A DNA stretch of 64,000 nucleotides from Nitrospira sp. (GTDB taxonomy: Bacteria > Nitrospirota > Nitrospiria > Nitrospirales > Nitrospiraceae), in NCBI GenBank assembly GCA_024998625.1, contig JACOEL010000001.1:310001-374000 (forward strand). The letters run 5' to 3'. Of the stretch, positions 52,202 through 59,992 are shown piece after piece; position 1 is the stretch's first letter, and every line of letters starts with the position of its first letter. Below the pieces are notes generated by a model. The model saw only the letters and a program-made list of their open reading frames with translations. It ran no database searches and was not told the DNA's origin. The position numbers were made by a program, and so were the translations under genes.

Positions 52202-53254
52202 ATGACAGACACACCTCAGCCCATCATCGATCTCCGTAGCGATACGGTCACGAAGCCATCCCCCGCCATGCGCGATGCCATGGCCCGAGCCGAGGTGGGC
52301 GATGATGTCTATGGAGAAGACCCGACCGTCAACCGGCTGCAAGAAGCGGGAGCCGCGCTGGTCGGCAAACGAGCCGCGCTCTTCGTTCCATCGGGCACCG
52401 CCGGAAACCAACTCTGCCTTCGCGCCCACACGGAACCGGGACATGAAGTCATTGTCGAAGGCGCCTCTCACATCGTTCGCTACGAGCTGGGCGCAGCGGC
52501 GGCACTGGCCGGGGTGCAGCTCCATTGGGTCCCGGGCAGGCGAGGACTCATGACGGCGGAACAGGTCGAGGCCGCCATTCGCCCCAAAGATGCATACAGT
52601 ATTCAGAGCGCACTCATCTGTCTCGAGAATACCCACAATGCCGGAGGCGGCACAGTGTATCCACTCGCAACGATCCAAGCCATCCGAAGAGTGGCTTCCG
52701 TTCACGGGCTCCCCATGCACCTGGACGGGGCCCGGCTATTCAATGCGGTCGTGGCCTCGGGAGTGTCGGCAGCCGACTATGCGCGGCACTTTGACACGGT
52801 GACCTTCTGCCTCTCGAAGGGACTCGGCGCGCCGGCCGGCTCACTGATCGCGACCGACGATCGCCTGCTACTGGAGCGAATCCGCCGGTTCCGCCGCATG
52901 TATGGAGGGGCCATGCGCCAGGCCGGTATCCTGGCTGCAGCAGGACTCTACGCATTGGAACACAATATTCAACGGCTCGCGGACGATCACGCCCATGCGC
53001 GACAACTCGCGGCGCGGCTGCAACAGATTCCCGGGATCTCGATCGATCCAGAAACCGTCGATACCAACATTCTGTTCTTCGACGTAATCGGTGCGAAGTG
53101 GTCGGCGAAGGAATTCGTTGCGGCACTCAAACCGCACGGCCTGTTGCTCAACGCCGTCGGTGCCTGCAGCTGTCGCGCCGTCACGCACCTCGACGTACCG
53201 ACCGAGGCGATCGAACAAGCCGCCGAGAAAATCGCACGTGTACTCGATCGCTAG
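52202..53254 (+). CDS. ltaE: Low-specificity L-threonine aldolase
   Basis: This PLP enzyme cleaves threonine or allo-threonine to glycine and acetaldehyde. The 350-residue product has DLRSDTVTKPSPAMRDAMA, GDDVYGEDPTVNRLQE, ALFVPSGTAGNQLC, PMHLDGARLFNA (PLP-binding aspartate) and the Schiff-base lysine in FCLSKGLGAPAGS. ATG at 52202 was chosen since family sequence begins there (MTDTPQPIIDLRSD). It is monocistronic and divergent from the MFS gene. Confidence 0.94.
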   Translation: MTDTPQPIIDLRSDTVTKPSPAMRDAMARAEVGDDVYGEDPTVNRLQEAGAALVGKRAALFVPSGTAGNQLCLRAHTEPGHEVIVEGASHIVRYELGAAAALAGVQLHWVPGRRGLMTAEQVEAAIRPKDAYSIQSALICLENTHNAGGGTVYPLATIQAIRRVASVHGLPMHLDGARLFNAVVASGVSAADYARHFDTVTFCLSKGLGAPAGSLIATDDRLLLERIRRFRRMYGGAMRQAGILAAAGLYALEHNIQRLADDHAHARQLAARLQQIPGISIDPETVDTNILFFDVIGAKWSAKEFVAALKPHGLLLNAVGACSCRAVTHLDVPTEAIEQAAEKIARVLDR

Positions 53255-53266
53255 TCCATCCTCACA

Positions 53267-53295
53267 TTGACAGTCCGCCTGCCCGCCCATAAAAT
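53267..53295 (+). promoter_or_regulatory. Sigma-70 promoter of the small nucleotidyltransferase operon
   Basis: TTGACA (53267-53272) and TAAAAT (53290-53295) are separated by exactly 17 bases: a consensus -35 and a one-mismatch -10. The start would be near 53302, 25 bases upstream of the GTG at 53327, which has AGGGGGGA ahead of it. It is the strongest sigma-70 promoter seen in this window. Confidence 0.8.
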
Positions 53296-53326
53296 GCCTC
53301 CACCGTAGATACGCCAGGGGGGATAC

Positions 53327-53554
53327 GTGCCGCTCGACGTCGTGTCGTTTCAGCTGATCAGCCGCATTCTCGATGTGACAGACGGATTGGGACTCAATCG
53401 CGAGTGGGTAGAAATCCCCCTTTCGCCGGAATCCCCGGGCCAGGTCCGCAAGCTCCCGAATGGAAAACTTGAAATCATCGTCGATGCCGACCAGCCTTTT
53501 GAAGAATGGCTCGGCACCCTCGATCAACAGATACGACGCGCGCAGGCCACCTGA
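53327..53554 (+). CDS. Small hypothetical protein (75 residues)
   Basis: GTG at 53327 follows AGGGGGGA. The acidic, compact protein has helix, turn and strands (VVSFQLISRILDVTDGLGL; REWVEIPLSP; RKLPNGKLEIIVDADQPFEEWLGTLDQQIR). It may be a small partner protein or regulator of the nucleotidyltransferase that follows 17 bp downstream; no family is recognised. The strong promoter ahead implies steady expression. Confidence 0.65.
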   Translation: MPLDVVSFQLISRILDVTDGLGLNREWVEIPLSPESPGQVRKLPNGKLEIIVDADQPFEEWLGTLDQQIRRAQAT

Positions 53555-53571
53555 CACGTCGAAGGATAGAC

Positions 53572-54378
53572 ATGGAACCACAACTCGCGGCCTCCTCCCC
53601 TCAGTCCACCCCGGCGCTTCCGTCCTCGGAAGAGTTACAGGCTGAGTTATTACGTATTCCTGAACCACCAGAAATGCCCCCGGCGGTGACGCCGCCCGGC
53701 TACGAGGATGCCCTCGCCGGCGCCGTCAAATACGTCCGCGCCAAACGCGGCGGCGACCTGGTGGGCATTATTCTTGTCGGATCAGGTGCCCGACGGGCGG
53801 TGACAGCCCATAGCGATATCGATCTGATCGCCCTCGTCAAAGGGCCGGCTGACGGACAGGAAATGATTCGTGTGGGAGACCGGCTTGTGGACATCCGCTA
53901 TGGCGAGCACAAGACCGTCGCCGAAGATCTGGCCTATTCTCCCCGCCTCGCGCCTTTGTTGCGCAAGGGGCGTATCCTGTTCGACCACGAGGAGACTGCG
54001 GCACAACTCATCGCCAAGGCCGCGCAACGGTTCCGACAGGGGCCGCCTCCAGCCGGCATTCATGAACGCATCCGCCTCAAGGCGGAATGCCTGCACTGGC
54101 TGGGCAAAGTCGAGGACCTGCGCGATAAACCCAACACGGCGCAGTATCTTCTGCAACTCTTCTTTGAAGACTGTGTAACGGCCTTCTTTCGCACCCGGGG
54201 ACTCTGGTTCACCGCGCCGGTCGATACGCTCCGGTTCCTGGCCTCCCGCGACCCGGCACTCGGGGAACTGGCCGGCCAGTTTCTCAGCGCAGCCACACTG
54301 CATGACCGGCTGACATCCGGCCGACGTTTTGCCGACCTCCTGTTTCGCGACATCCCCCTTCCGCCTCGCGTGGATTGA
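53572..54378 (+). CDS. Nucleotidyltransferase-domain protein
   Basis: The 268-residue protein has a nucleotidyltransferase-fold signature IILVGSGARRAVTAHSDIDLIALV: the GSG loop and the paired aspartates in DIDL that bind metal and nucleotide. Residues 155-268 form a helical domain (RLKAECLHWLGKVEDLRDKPNTAQYLLQLFFEDCVTAFF) like the C-terminal helical part of small MNT/kanamycin-nucleotidyltransferase-like proteins. The first 40 residues are proline- and serine-rich. The target is unknown. ATG at 53572 directly follows the 75-residue gene's stop by 17 bp in one operon. Confidence 0.75.
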   Translation: MEPQLAASSPQSTPALPSSEELQAELLRIPEPPEMPPAVTPPGYEDALAGAVKYVRAKRGGDLVGIILVGSGARRAVTAHSDIDLIALVKGPADGQEMIRVGDRLVDIRYGEHKTVAEDLAYSPRLAPLLRKGRILFDHEETAAQLIAKAAQRFRQGPPPAGIHERIRLKAECLHWLGKVEDLRDKPNTAQYLLQLFFEDCVTAFFRTRGLWFTAPVDTLRFLASRDPALGELAGQFLSAATLHDRLTSGRRFADLLFRDIPLPPRVD

Positions 54379-54414
54379 CGGGGCCCGTCGAGGCGCTCGA
54401 ATGCCGCCATCCGC

Positions 54415-54442
54415 TTGCATCGGCATCCGGGCGTGCTACCAT
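54415..54442 (+). promoter_or_regulatory. Probable sigma-70 promoter of gnd-zwf
   Basis: TTGCAT (54415-54420) and TACCAT (54437-54442) with a 16-base spacer lie 79 bases upstream of the gnd ATG, in the 142-bp gap after the nucleotidyltransferase gene. Each hexamer has two mismatches from consensus. Confidence 0.4.
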
Positions 54443-54520
54443 CGGTACTTCACAGGGCATGGGCGGCAACAGACCGCTTGAGACCCGCTCAGCACCGGCG
54501 CTCACCAGAGAGGATACCCT

Positions 54521-55414
54521 ATGGAACTCGGATTTGTCGGACTCGGCAAGATGGGCATGAACATGGTCACGCGCCTGCAGCAGGGCCGGCATCGCGTCGT
54601 GGCTTACGATCGCGCGCCTGAGGTTGTGAAACAGGCCGAGAGGAAAGGTTGTGTCGGCGCCGCATCGCTGAGCGACCTCGTCGCAAAACTCGCCGCCCCT
54701 CGCGCCATTTGGATCATGGTCCCATCGGGCGCTCCGACGGAGGAGACCATTCAAGCCATCGCCGCCCTGCTCCAACCGGGTGATACCATCATCGACGGAG
54801 GCAACACCCGTTTCCACGACGATACCCGGCGCGCCGCCGAACTGAACAAGCGAGGGATCCACTACGTTGATGTCGGCACCAGCGGCGGAATCTGGGGGCT
54901 GACGGTGGGCTATTGCCTCATGATCGGAGGTGAGAACGAGCCGGTCCGGCGATTGACACCGATCTTCCAGACGTTGGCGCCTGAACAGGGCTGGGCCCAC
55001 ATGGGAACACACGGCGCCGGCCACTACGTGAAAATGGTGCACAACGGAATCGAGTACAGCATGATGCAGGGCTACGCCGAGGGCTTCGAACTCATGGCAA
55101 AAAGCGACTATCGGCTCGACCTGGGAAAAATCGCCGATGTGTGGATGCACGGCAGCGTCGTGCGATCCTGGTTGTTGGAGCTGGCCGTCGGCGCCCTAAA
55201 ACAGGATCCGAAGCTCGAACAATTGAAAGGCTATGTGCAGGATTCCGGCGAGGGACGGTGGATGATTCAGGACGCGATCGATAAAGACGTGCCGGTGCCG
55301 ACCCTCACCGCCGCGCTGTTTACCAGATTCCGGTCGCGACAGGAAGAATCCTTCGCGGAGAAAATGCTGGCGGCTTTGCGCAACGCCTTCGGCGGACACA
55401 GCGTCCGCCGTTGA
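54521..55414 (+). CDS. gnd: 6-phosphogluconate dehydrogenase, decarboxylating (short, NAD-type)
   Basis: It oxidises 6-phosphogluconate to ribulose-5-phosphate in the oxidative pentose-phosphate pathway. The 297-residue protein has the nucleotide loop MELGFVGLGKMGMNM, the substrate motif DVGTSGGIWGLTVGYCLMIGG and the catalytic helix GAGHYVKMVHNGIEYSMMQGYAEGFEL. The length identifies the short GndA-like class (about 300 residues, often NAD-preferring) as opposed to the 470-residue E. coli Gnd. It is followed by zwf after 28 bp in the same operon, so the two sequential oxidative steps are co-expressed. Confidence 0.94.
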   Translation: MELGFVGLGKMGMNMVTRLQQGRHRVVAYDRAPEVVKQAERKGCVGAASLSDLVAKLAAPRAIWIMVPSGAPTEETIQAIAALLQPGDTIIDGGNTRFHDDTRRAAELNKRGIHYVDVGTSGGIWGLTVGYCLMIGGENEPVRRLTPIFQTLAPEQGWAHMGTHGAGHYVKMVHNGIEYSMMQGYAEGFELMAKSDYRLDLGKIADVWMHGSVVRSWLLELAVGALKQDPKLEQLKGYVQDSGEGRWMIQDAIDKDVPVPTLTAALFTRFRSRQEESFAEKMLAALRNAFGGHSVRR

Positions 55415-55442
55415 GGCCTCAACCCCACGGACCACAACCATC

Positions 55443-56987
55443 ATGTCTTCTCCAACGATTCCCGTAGACATCAAGCCTCTCCCCGAAGCCATCACGCCCG
55501 TTGAAGCCTGCACGCTCGTCATTTTCGGCGGTTCCGGAGACCTGGCCCGGCGACGGCTCATCCCGGCTGTCTACAATCTGCTCCTCGATGGTCTGTTGCC
55601 GGACAACTATGCGGTGATCGGGCTGGGCCGCAAACCGATGACTGATGCGGAGTTTCGCAATCTGGTGCGGGAGGGGGTCATCGCCCATTCACGGCAAGCC
55701 CTGGTGGAGGGCACCTGGCAGGCATTCGAGCGCCACCTATTTTACCTCCAGGGTGAAAACGAGGACGCCCAGACCTATCGCACGCTCCGCGCCAAGGCCG
55801 AGCAGATCGAGCAGGCGATGCAGTTGCCCGGAAACCGGATTTTTTATCTGAGTATTCCCCCGAGTTCCTTCGCTTCGGTTTGCGAGGGATTGGCGCAGTC
55901 CGGCCTTGCCTCCCCGCCCGCCAGCTCGGCGCCTTACTCCCGGATCATCGTTGAAAAGCCCGTCGGTCGTGACCTCGCTTCCGCCCAACAGATCAACGAA
56001 GTCACCGGCAAGGTCTTCGACGAGTCGCAAATTTTCCGCATCGACCATTATCTGGGCAAAGAGACCGTCCAGAACCTCATGGTCGTCCGGTTCGCCAACA
56101 GCATCTTCGAGCCGATCTGGAACCACAAATATATCGACCACGTCCAAATCACCGTCAGCGAAGCGGAAGGCGTCGGGACCAGGGCCAGTTATTATGAAGA
56201 GGCCGGCGCCCTGCGGGACATGATTCAAAATCACCTCCTGCAGCTGCTCTGCCTCGTCGCGATGGAACCACCCTACTCGCTCGATCCCAACGTGGTGCGC
56301 AATGCCAAGATGGAAGTGCTGCGCTGCCTCCGCCCCATCGTCGGAAAAGATGTCGAACACTACACCGTCCGGGCGCAGTATGCGCAGGGAACCGCGCATG
56401 GCCAGCCCGTGCCGGGATACCGTCGTGAGAAGGGTGTGAGCCCCGACTCCATCACCGAAACGTATGTGGCGGTGAAAGCCTACGTGGAAAACTGGCGCTG
56501 GTCCGGCGTGCCGTTTTACCTTCGAACCGGAAAAGCCTTGCCGAAGCGCGCGAGCGAAGTCGCCGTCCAATTCAAAGACATCCCACAGATCCTCTTCAAC
56601 GCGAACCCTGCGAATCCTCAGCCGGCGAATGTCCTGACGCTGCGGATCCAGCCGGATGAAGGCCTCTCCCTGCGCATCATCTCGCGAGTCCCCGGCACAC
56701 GCGCGCAGACGCATCCGGTTGAGATGGACTTCCAGTATAGCGACGTATTCGGGTGCCCCTCGCCGGAAGCCTACGAGCGCCTGCTGCTGGATGTCATGAC
56801 GGGGGATGCCTCACGATTCATGCGCCGCGATGCGGTGGAAGCCTCATGGGACTGGGTGACGAAAATCCTCGACGGGTGGGCTCAGCAGAAACTCCGCTGG
56901 TTGCCGGAATATTCCGCGGGAACGTGGGGGCCTGTAGAAGCCGACCGCATGATCCAAAACGACGGGCGCGCCTGGCGCATTCTTTAA
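55443..56987 (+). CDS. zwf: Glucose-6-phosphate 1-dehydrogenase
   Basis: The 514-residue enzyme feeds the oxidative pentose-phosphate pathway with NADPH or NADH. Visible motifs are the nucleotide loop VIFGGSGDLARRRLIPAVY, IVEKPVGRDLASAQ, the active-site RIDHYLGKETVQNL and GALRDMIQNHLLQLLCL; the C-terminal GTWGPVEADRMI is typical. Length is normal. It ends overlapping by four bases with the convergent thioredoxin-like gene. Confidence 0.95.
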   Translation: MSSPTIPVDIKPLPEAITPVEACTLVIFGGSGDLARRRLIPAVYNLLLDGLLPDNYAVIGLGRKPMTDAEFRNLVREGVIAHSRQALVEGTWQAFERHLFYLQGENEDAQTYRTLRAKAEQIEQAMQLPGNRIFYLSIPPSSFASVCEGLAQSGLASPPASSAPYSRIIVEKPVGRDLASAQQINEVTGKVFDESQIFRIDHYLGKETVQNLMVVRFANSIFEPIWNHKYIDHVQITVSEAEGVGTRASYYEEAGALRDMIQNHLLQLLCLVAMEPPYSLDPNVVRNAKMEVLRCLRPIVGKDVEHYTVRAQYAQGTAHGQPVPGYRREKGVSPDSITETYVAVKAYVENWRWSGVPFYLRTGKALPKRASEVAVQFKDIPQILFNANPANPQPANVLTLRIQPDEGLSLRIISRVPGTRAQTHPVEMDFQYSDVFGCPSPEAYERLLLDVMTGDASRFMRRDAVEASWDWVTKILDGWAQQKLRWLPEYSAGTWGPVEADRMIQNDGRAWRIL

Positions 56988-57298
56988 GCCAATTTGAGCT
57001 GCGTGCGGATCTCGTCTTTCCTGCCGACTCCTCCGATAAACCGCACGAACTCGCCCCGTTCGAACAACGCGAGTGCCGGAAGTGAACTGATCTCCAGCTC
57101 AGCGGGAATCTGAAAATTCTCCTGCACATTCATCTTCACGATCTTCACCTCCGGCGCGACCTCCTCCTGCAATTGCTCCAACTGTTTCAACAGGGCCAGG
57201 CAATGACCACAGCCCGGTTGCCAGAATTCCACCAGCACCGGCGTCGACGCCTGCTCCACTTCGCGAGGGAAGTCGCGGTCAGTGACGTCTCGAATCAT
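56984..57298 (-). CDS. Thioredoxin-like protein with CGHC active site
   Basis: A 104-residue thioredoxin fold: VLVEFWQPGCGHCLALLKQLEQL holds the CGHC redox motif of the PDI type (CGPC is usual in thioredoxins), and the cis-proline loop SSLPALALFERGEFV is present. The absence of a signal peptide places it in the cytoplasm. CGHC raises the redox potential relative to CGPC, so a role in disulfide isomerisation or as a thioredoxin variant is plausible. It is coupled by ATGA to the SGNH hydrolase gene upstream. Confidence 0.85.
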   Translation of the reverse strand: MIRDVTDRDFPREVEQASTPVLVEFWQPGCGHCLALLKQLEQLQEEVAPEVKIVKMNVQENFQIPAELEISSLPALALFERGEFVRFIGGVGRKDEIRTQLKLA

Positions 57299-57966
57299 GG
57301 GCTAGGCGACCTGGAGGGTGTGAGGAGAGAGCCGGCCGCCGTAGGCGCAAAAAGCTGCTCGTAGAGCAATCGACCGAACAGGCGGTAACCGCGGGCTGTG
57401 AGATGGAGGCCATCGTTCGAGTAGGGTTCGGCCAGCATGAGGGAGTCCGGATCGGCCGTCGCAGTGAACAAATCAAAATAGGACAAGCCCTTTCGGCCGG
57501 CATAGTCCGCGATCAGGCTATTCAGTTGCTGCCGCCGCTGAATATGCCCGGCGAGCCAGGCGGCGGCAGCGGGATTGTCCGTTCCGGCATCGACACGAAT
57601 CGACGGCACGGTCACGGGAACCGGAACGATCGACGCGGCCCTCGCCGATTCATACATCTTGACGAGATTCCGCATGATTTCTGCCGGATCGGCATTCCAG
57701 CCCAAATCATTCGTTCCTCCGAGAATGATCACCATCTGAGGCTTGCGGTCGAGCACCGTGCCGCGAAACCGCAGCACCATTTCGCCGGTGACTTCGCCGC
57801 AGATCCCGCTGATCTCGACCCGCCCCCGATGGCCGAGGCATTCCTGCAAGACAAGACCATAGGGAGTCTCTCGCTCCTGAGCGCTGGCCGGGCCGGGAGT
57901 TTGATACCCTGCCGTGAGGCTATCACCGAAACACAAAATGAGCGGCAGTTGGATGGATGCAGTCAC
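57295..57966 (-). CDS. SGNH/GDSL hydrolase (TesA-like)
   Basis: A 223-residue enzyme with all four SGNH blocks: the serine nucleophile in LCFGDSLTAGYQ, the glycine in SGICGEVTGEM region, GGTNDLGW with the oxyanion asparagine, and NDGLHLTARGYRLFG with the Asp-His pair. These esterases/lysophospholipases (thioesterase I group) act on acyl esters. There is no clear signal peptide; the protein is probably cytoplasmic, unlike E. coli TesA. Its stop overlaps the thioredoxin-like start. Confidence 0.88.
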   Translation of the reverse strand: MTASIQLPLILCFGDSLTAGYQTPGPASAQERETPYGLVLQECLGHRGRVEISGICGEVTGEMVLRFRGTVLDRKPQMVIILGGTNDLGWNADPAEIMRNLVKMYESARAASIVPVPVTVPSIRVDAGTDNPAAAAWLAGHIQRRQQLNSLIADYAGRKGLSYFDLFTATADPDSLMLAEPYSNDGLHLTARGYRLFGRLLYEQLFAPTAAGSLLTPSRSPSP

Positions 57967-58080
57967 GAAACGATTCTACTGTCCCGGACGGCGTGACGCA
58001 ATGCGCGAGTCCGGCGATCGACCGGCGTGTCTCGACGCCCGGGCCGGTTGCCGAAACACCTGCGCGGACCGGCTATTTTC

Positions 58081-58109
58081 TTGACGAAAAAGAGACCTCA
58101 CGGTACGAC
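58081..58109 (+). promoter_or_regulatory. Possible promoter of the HEAT/HD-GYP operon
   Basis: TTGACG (58081-58086) and TACGAC (58104-58109) are separated by 17 bases. The -35 is good, the -10 weak. Transcription would begin near 58116, almost at the ATG (58119), so the mRNA may be leaderless; no ribosome-binding site precedes that ATG. Confidence 0.35.
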
Positions 58110-58118
58110 TGACTACAT

Positions 58119-59975
58119 ATGGAACCGACAGCACCGCTCGAAGAAGGCGCCCCGCTTGTCCCCTTTGTGAAGGCCGGAGTCGATCCGGAGGTAGCTGCGA
58201 TCAAGCAGCTACTCAAGCTGCTCGACAAAGCGGCTAAATCGGCACGGACCTACGGCACCAAGAACCCCGTCGCACAGCGATTCTTTCAACAGTTTTACGC
58301 CGACCTGACGAGCCATCTCGCTACCCACAGCCGGCTCCCGCTCCTGGTACAACGCAACCAACTGTTCTTCAAAGACGAAGTTGTCTATCAACCGGAGCGC
58401 GATGCGACCGGAGATAGCTTCGCGTTCAAGATGTACTCGGACGGAATCCGCGAATTGAGTTTCCATCAAGGCCTCACGCAGGAGGATCTGACTTACTTCC
58501 TCGACGCGCTCTGGGGAACGCCCGCCGACGAGGCAGGATCGGCAGAGCAGCTGGTCGACCTGGAAGAAGACGACGATATCGTGACGCGGTTGTGGGCCAA
58601 GAATCTGGATACCATCACCCTGGTCACGGCAGAGGAACTCGTTCGCTCGTCCGGTTTCGGACCGGACGAGCTCGAACTGCAGACACAGGGCTATATGAGT
58701 ATGCCGGTCACCTCGCTGCGTGAGCTGCTCGACCGTGAGCGCGCAGCCGAGGCCCCCGCGCAAGCGGAGCAGCCAGGAAGCGTCGATCAACCGGGCAGGG
58801 GAACCACCGGCGGCGGCATCAACAGAACCCGCCGCTTCCAGGCCAACGTGGTCGGCTATGACGTCTCCCAGGAAGAGCATGACGCGCTCTCGCAGGAAAT
58901 TCAGCGAGAAACCGATCGTGACGCCACGGCTTACATCCTCGACATCCTGACAGCCGTGCTGGCTTCCGAACCCTCCCCCGCCCTGCTCAGCGAACTGTTC
59001 GACGTCTGGGATAGCGTGCTGGACGTGCTGATTCGCGGAGGACACTGGACACAGATCGAAACCGTCTTGACCCTGTTGCAGGATGCCGACGCAGTGCGCC
59101 CCGATCTGTCGGACATCCACAAACAACAACTCGCCGGCCTGTTCGAGGGATTGAGCCGCCCCGAACGACTCAAAGCGATCGGGCTTCACCTGAATCACGC
59201 CCTCCACGCCAAGACAGAAGGCCTGTTGACCCTCCTCCTGATGATGAAACAGGATTCGATCCCGGGACTCTGCTCGTTGCTCGCCAAGCTGGATGCGCCT
59301 TCGCATCAAACCGTCGTCATCGAGGCGTTGCAGACGCTCGCACGGGACCATTCCGATGCGATCGTACGCGGTCTGACCGACAAACGGCCGACCTACGTGC
59401 GAAACCTGCTGACGCTCATCTCCAGATGGAACGACCCCCGCTTTGCCGACTGCATCGAGAAAACGCTCCGGCACCCGGAATCTACCGTACGGCGTGAGGC
59501 GCTCCGGATCTTGGCCACGCTCCGCCCGTCCGGCAGCGGAACCAAGTTAGTGGGCTTGCTGAGCGACAGTGATGAAACCGTCCGCCTGACGGCCATGAAG
59601 GTGCTTTCCAGCGGACAGTACAGCGCCGGTTTCACCGCCTGGGCCCCATTCGTCACCGCCGATGACTTTCACGACCGATCGCCGGCCGAAAAGCGGGCAG
59701 TCTATCTGGCCCTCAAACAGACCGCCGCCGATGAAGCCGTGCCCTATTGGCAGGGACTGTTGACGGAGTGGTCCTGGACTAACCGGAGGAAGAAAGAGGA
59801 ACTGGCGTTGCTGGCGGCGGATATTCTCGGCAAGCTGGCGACACCCGCGGCCGTCGCGGCACTCGAAATCGGCCAGAAAAAAGGCGGCGCAGCCGTCCGC
59901 CAGGCCTGCACCGCTGCCCTCTCCGTCGCCAATCGACAACACCGGCAGCCCATCCCATCGGCAGCCAATTCCTGA
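58119..59975 (+). CDS. HEAT-repeat protein with N-terminal sensory-like module
   Basis: The 618-residue protein begins with an alpha/beta module (about 30-135: KAAKSARTYGTKNPVAQRFF, LLVQRNQLFFKDEVVY, DGIRELSFHQGLTQEDLTYFLDALW) that also heads the next gene's product. An acidic linker is followed by about ten helical repeats (residues 250-600; for example RFADCIEKTLRHPESTVRREALRILATL) of the HEAT/armadillo type, a protein-protein interaction scaffold. No enzymatic motif is seen. Its HD-GYP partner follows 17 bp downstream, so it may organise or sense for cyclic-di-GMP turnover. Confidence 0.72.
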   Translation: MEPTAPLEEGAPLVPFVKAGVDPEVAAIKQLLKLLDKAAKSARTYGTKNPVAQRFFQQFYADLTSHLATHSRLPLLVQRNQLFFKDEVVYQPERDATGDSFAFKMYSDGIRELSFHQGLTQEDLTYFLDALWGTPADEAGSAEQLVDLEEDDDIVTRLWAKNLDTITLVTAEELVRSSGFGPDELELQTQGYMSMPVTSLRELLDRERAAEAPAQAEQPGSVDQPGRGTTGGGINRTRRFQANVVGYDVSQEEHDALSQEIQRETDRDATAYILDILTAVLASEPSPALLSELFDVWDSVLDVLIRGGHWTQIETVLTLLQDADAVRPDLSDIHKQQLAGLFEGLSRPERLKAIGLHLNHALHAKTEGLLTLLLMMKQDSIPGLCSLLAKLDAPSHQTVVIEALQTLARDHSDAIVRGLTDKRPTYVRNLLTLISRWNDPRFADCIEKTLRHPESTVRREALRILATLRPSGSGTKLVGLLSDSDETVRLTAMKVLSSGQYSAGFTAWAPFVTADDFHDRSPAEKRAVYLALKQTAADEAVPYWQGLLTEWSWTNRRKKEELALLAADILGKLATPAAVAALEIGQKKGGAAVRQACTAALSVANRQHRQPIPSAANS

Positions 59976-59992
59976 GTGCGAGGAGACGACCT

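Noticed and set aside
52868-53668. 266-codon minus-strand open frame
   Set aside because: Antisense to threonine aldolase and the strong promoter at 53267; no conserved sequence.
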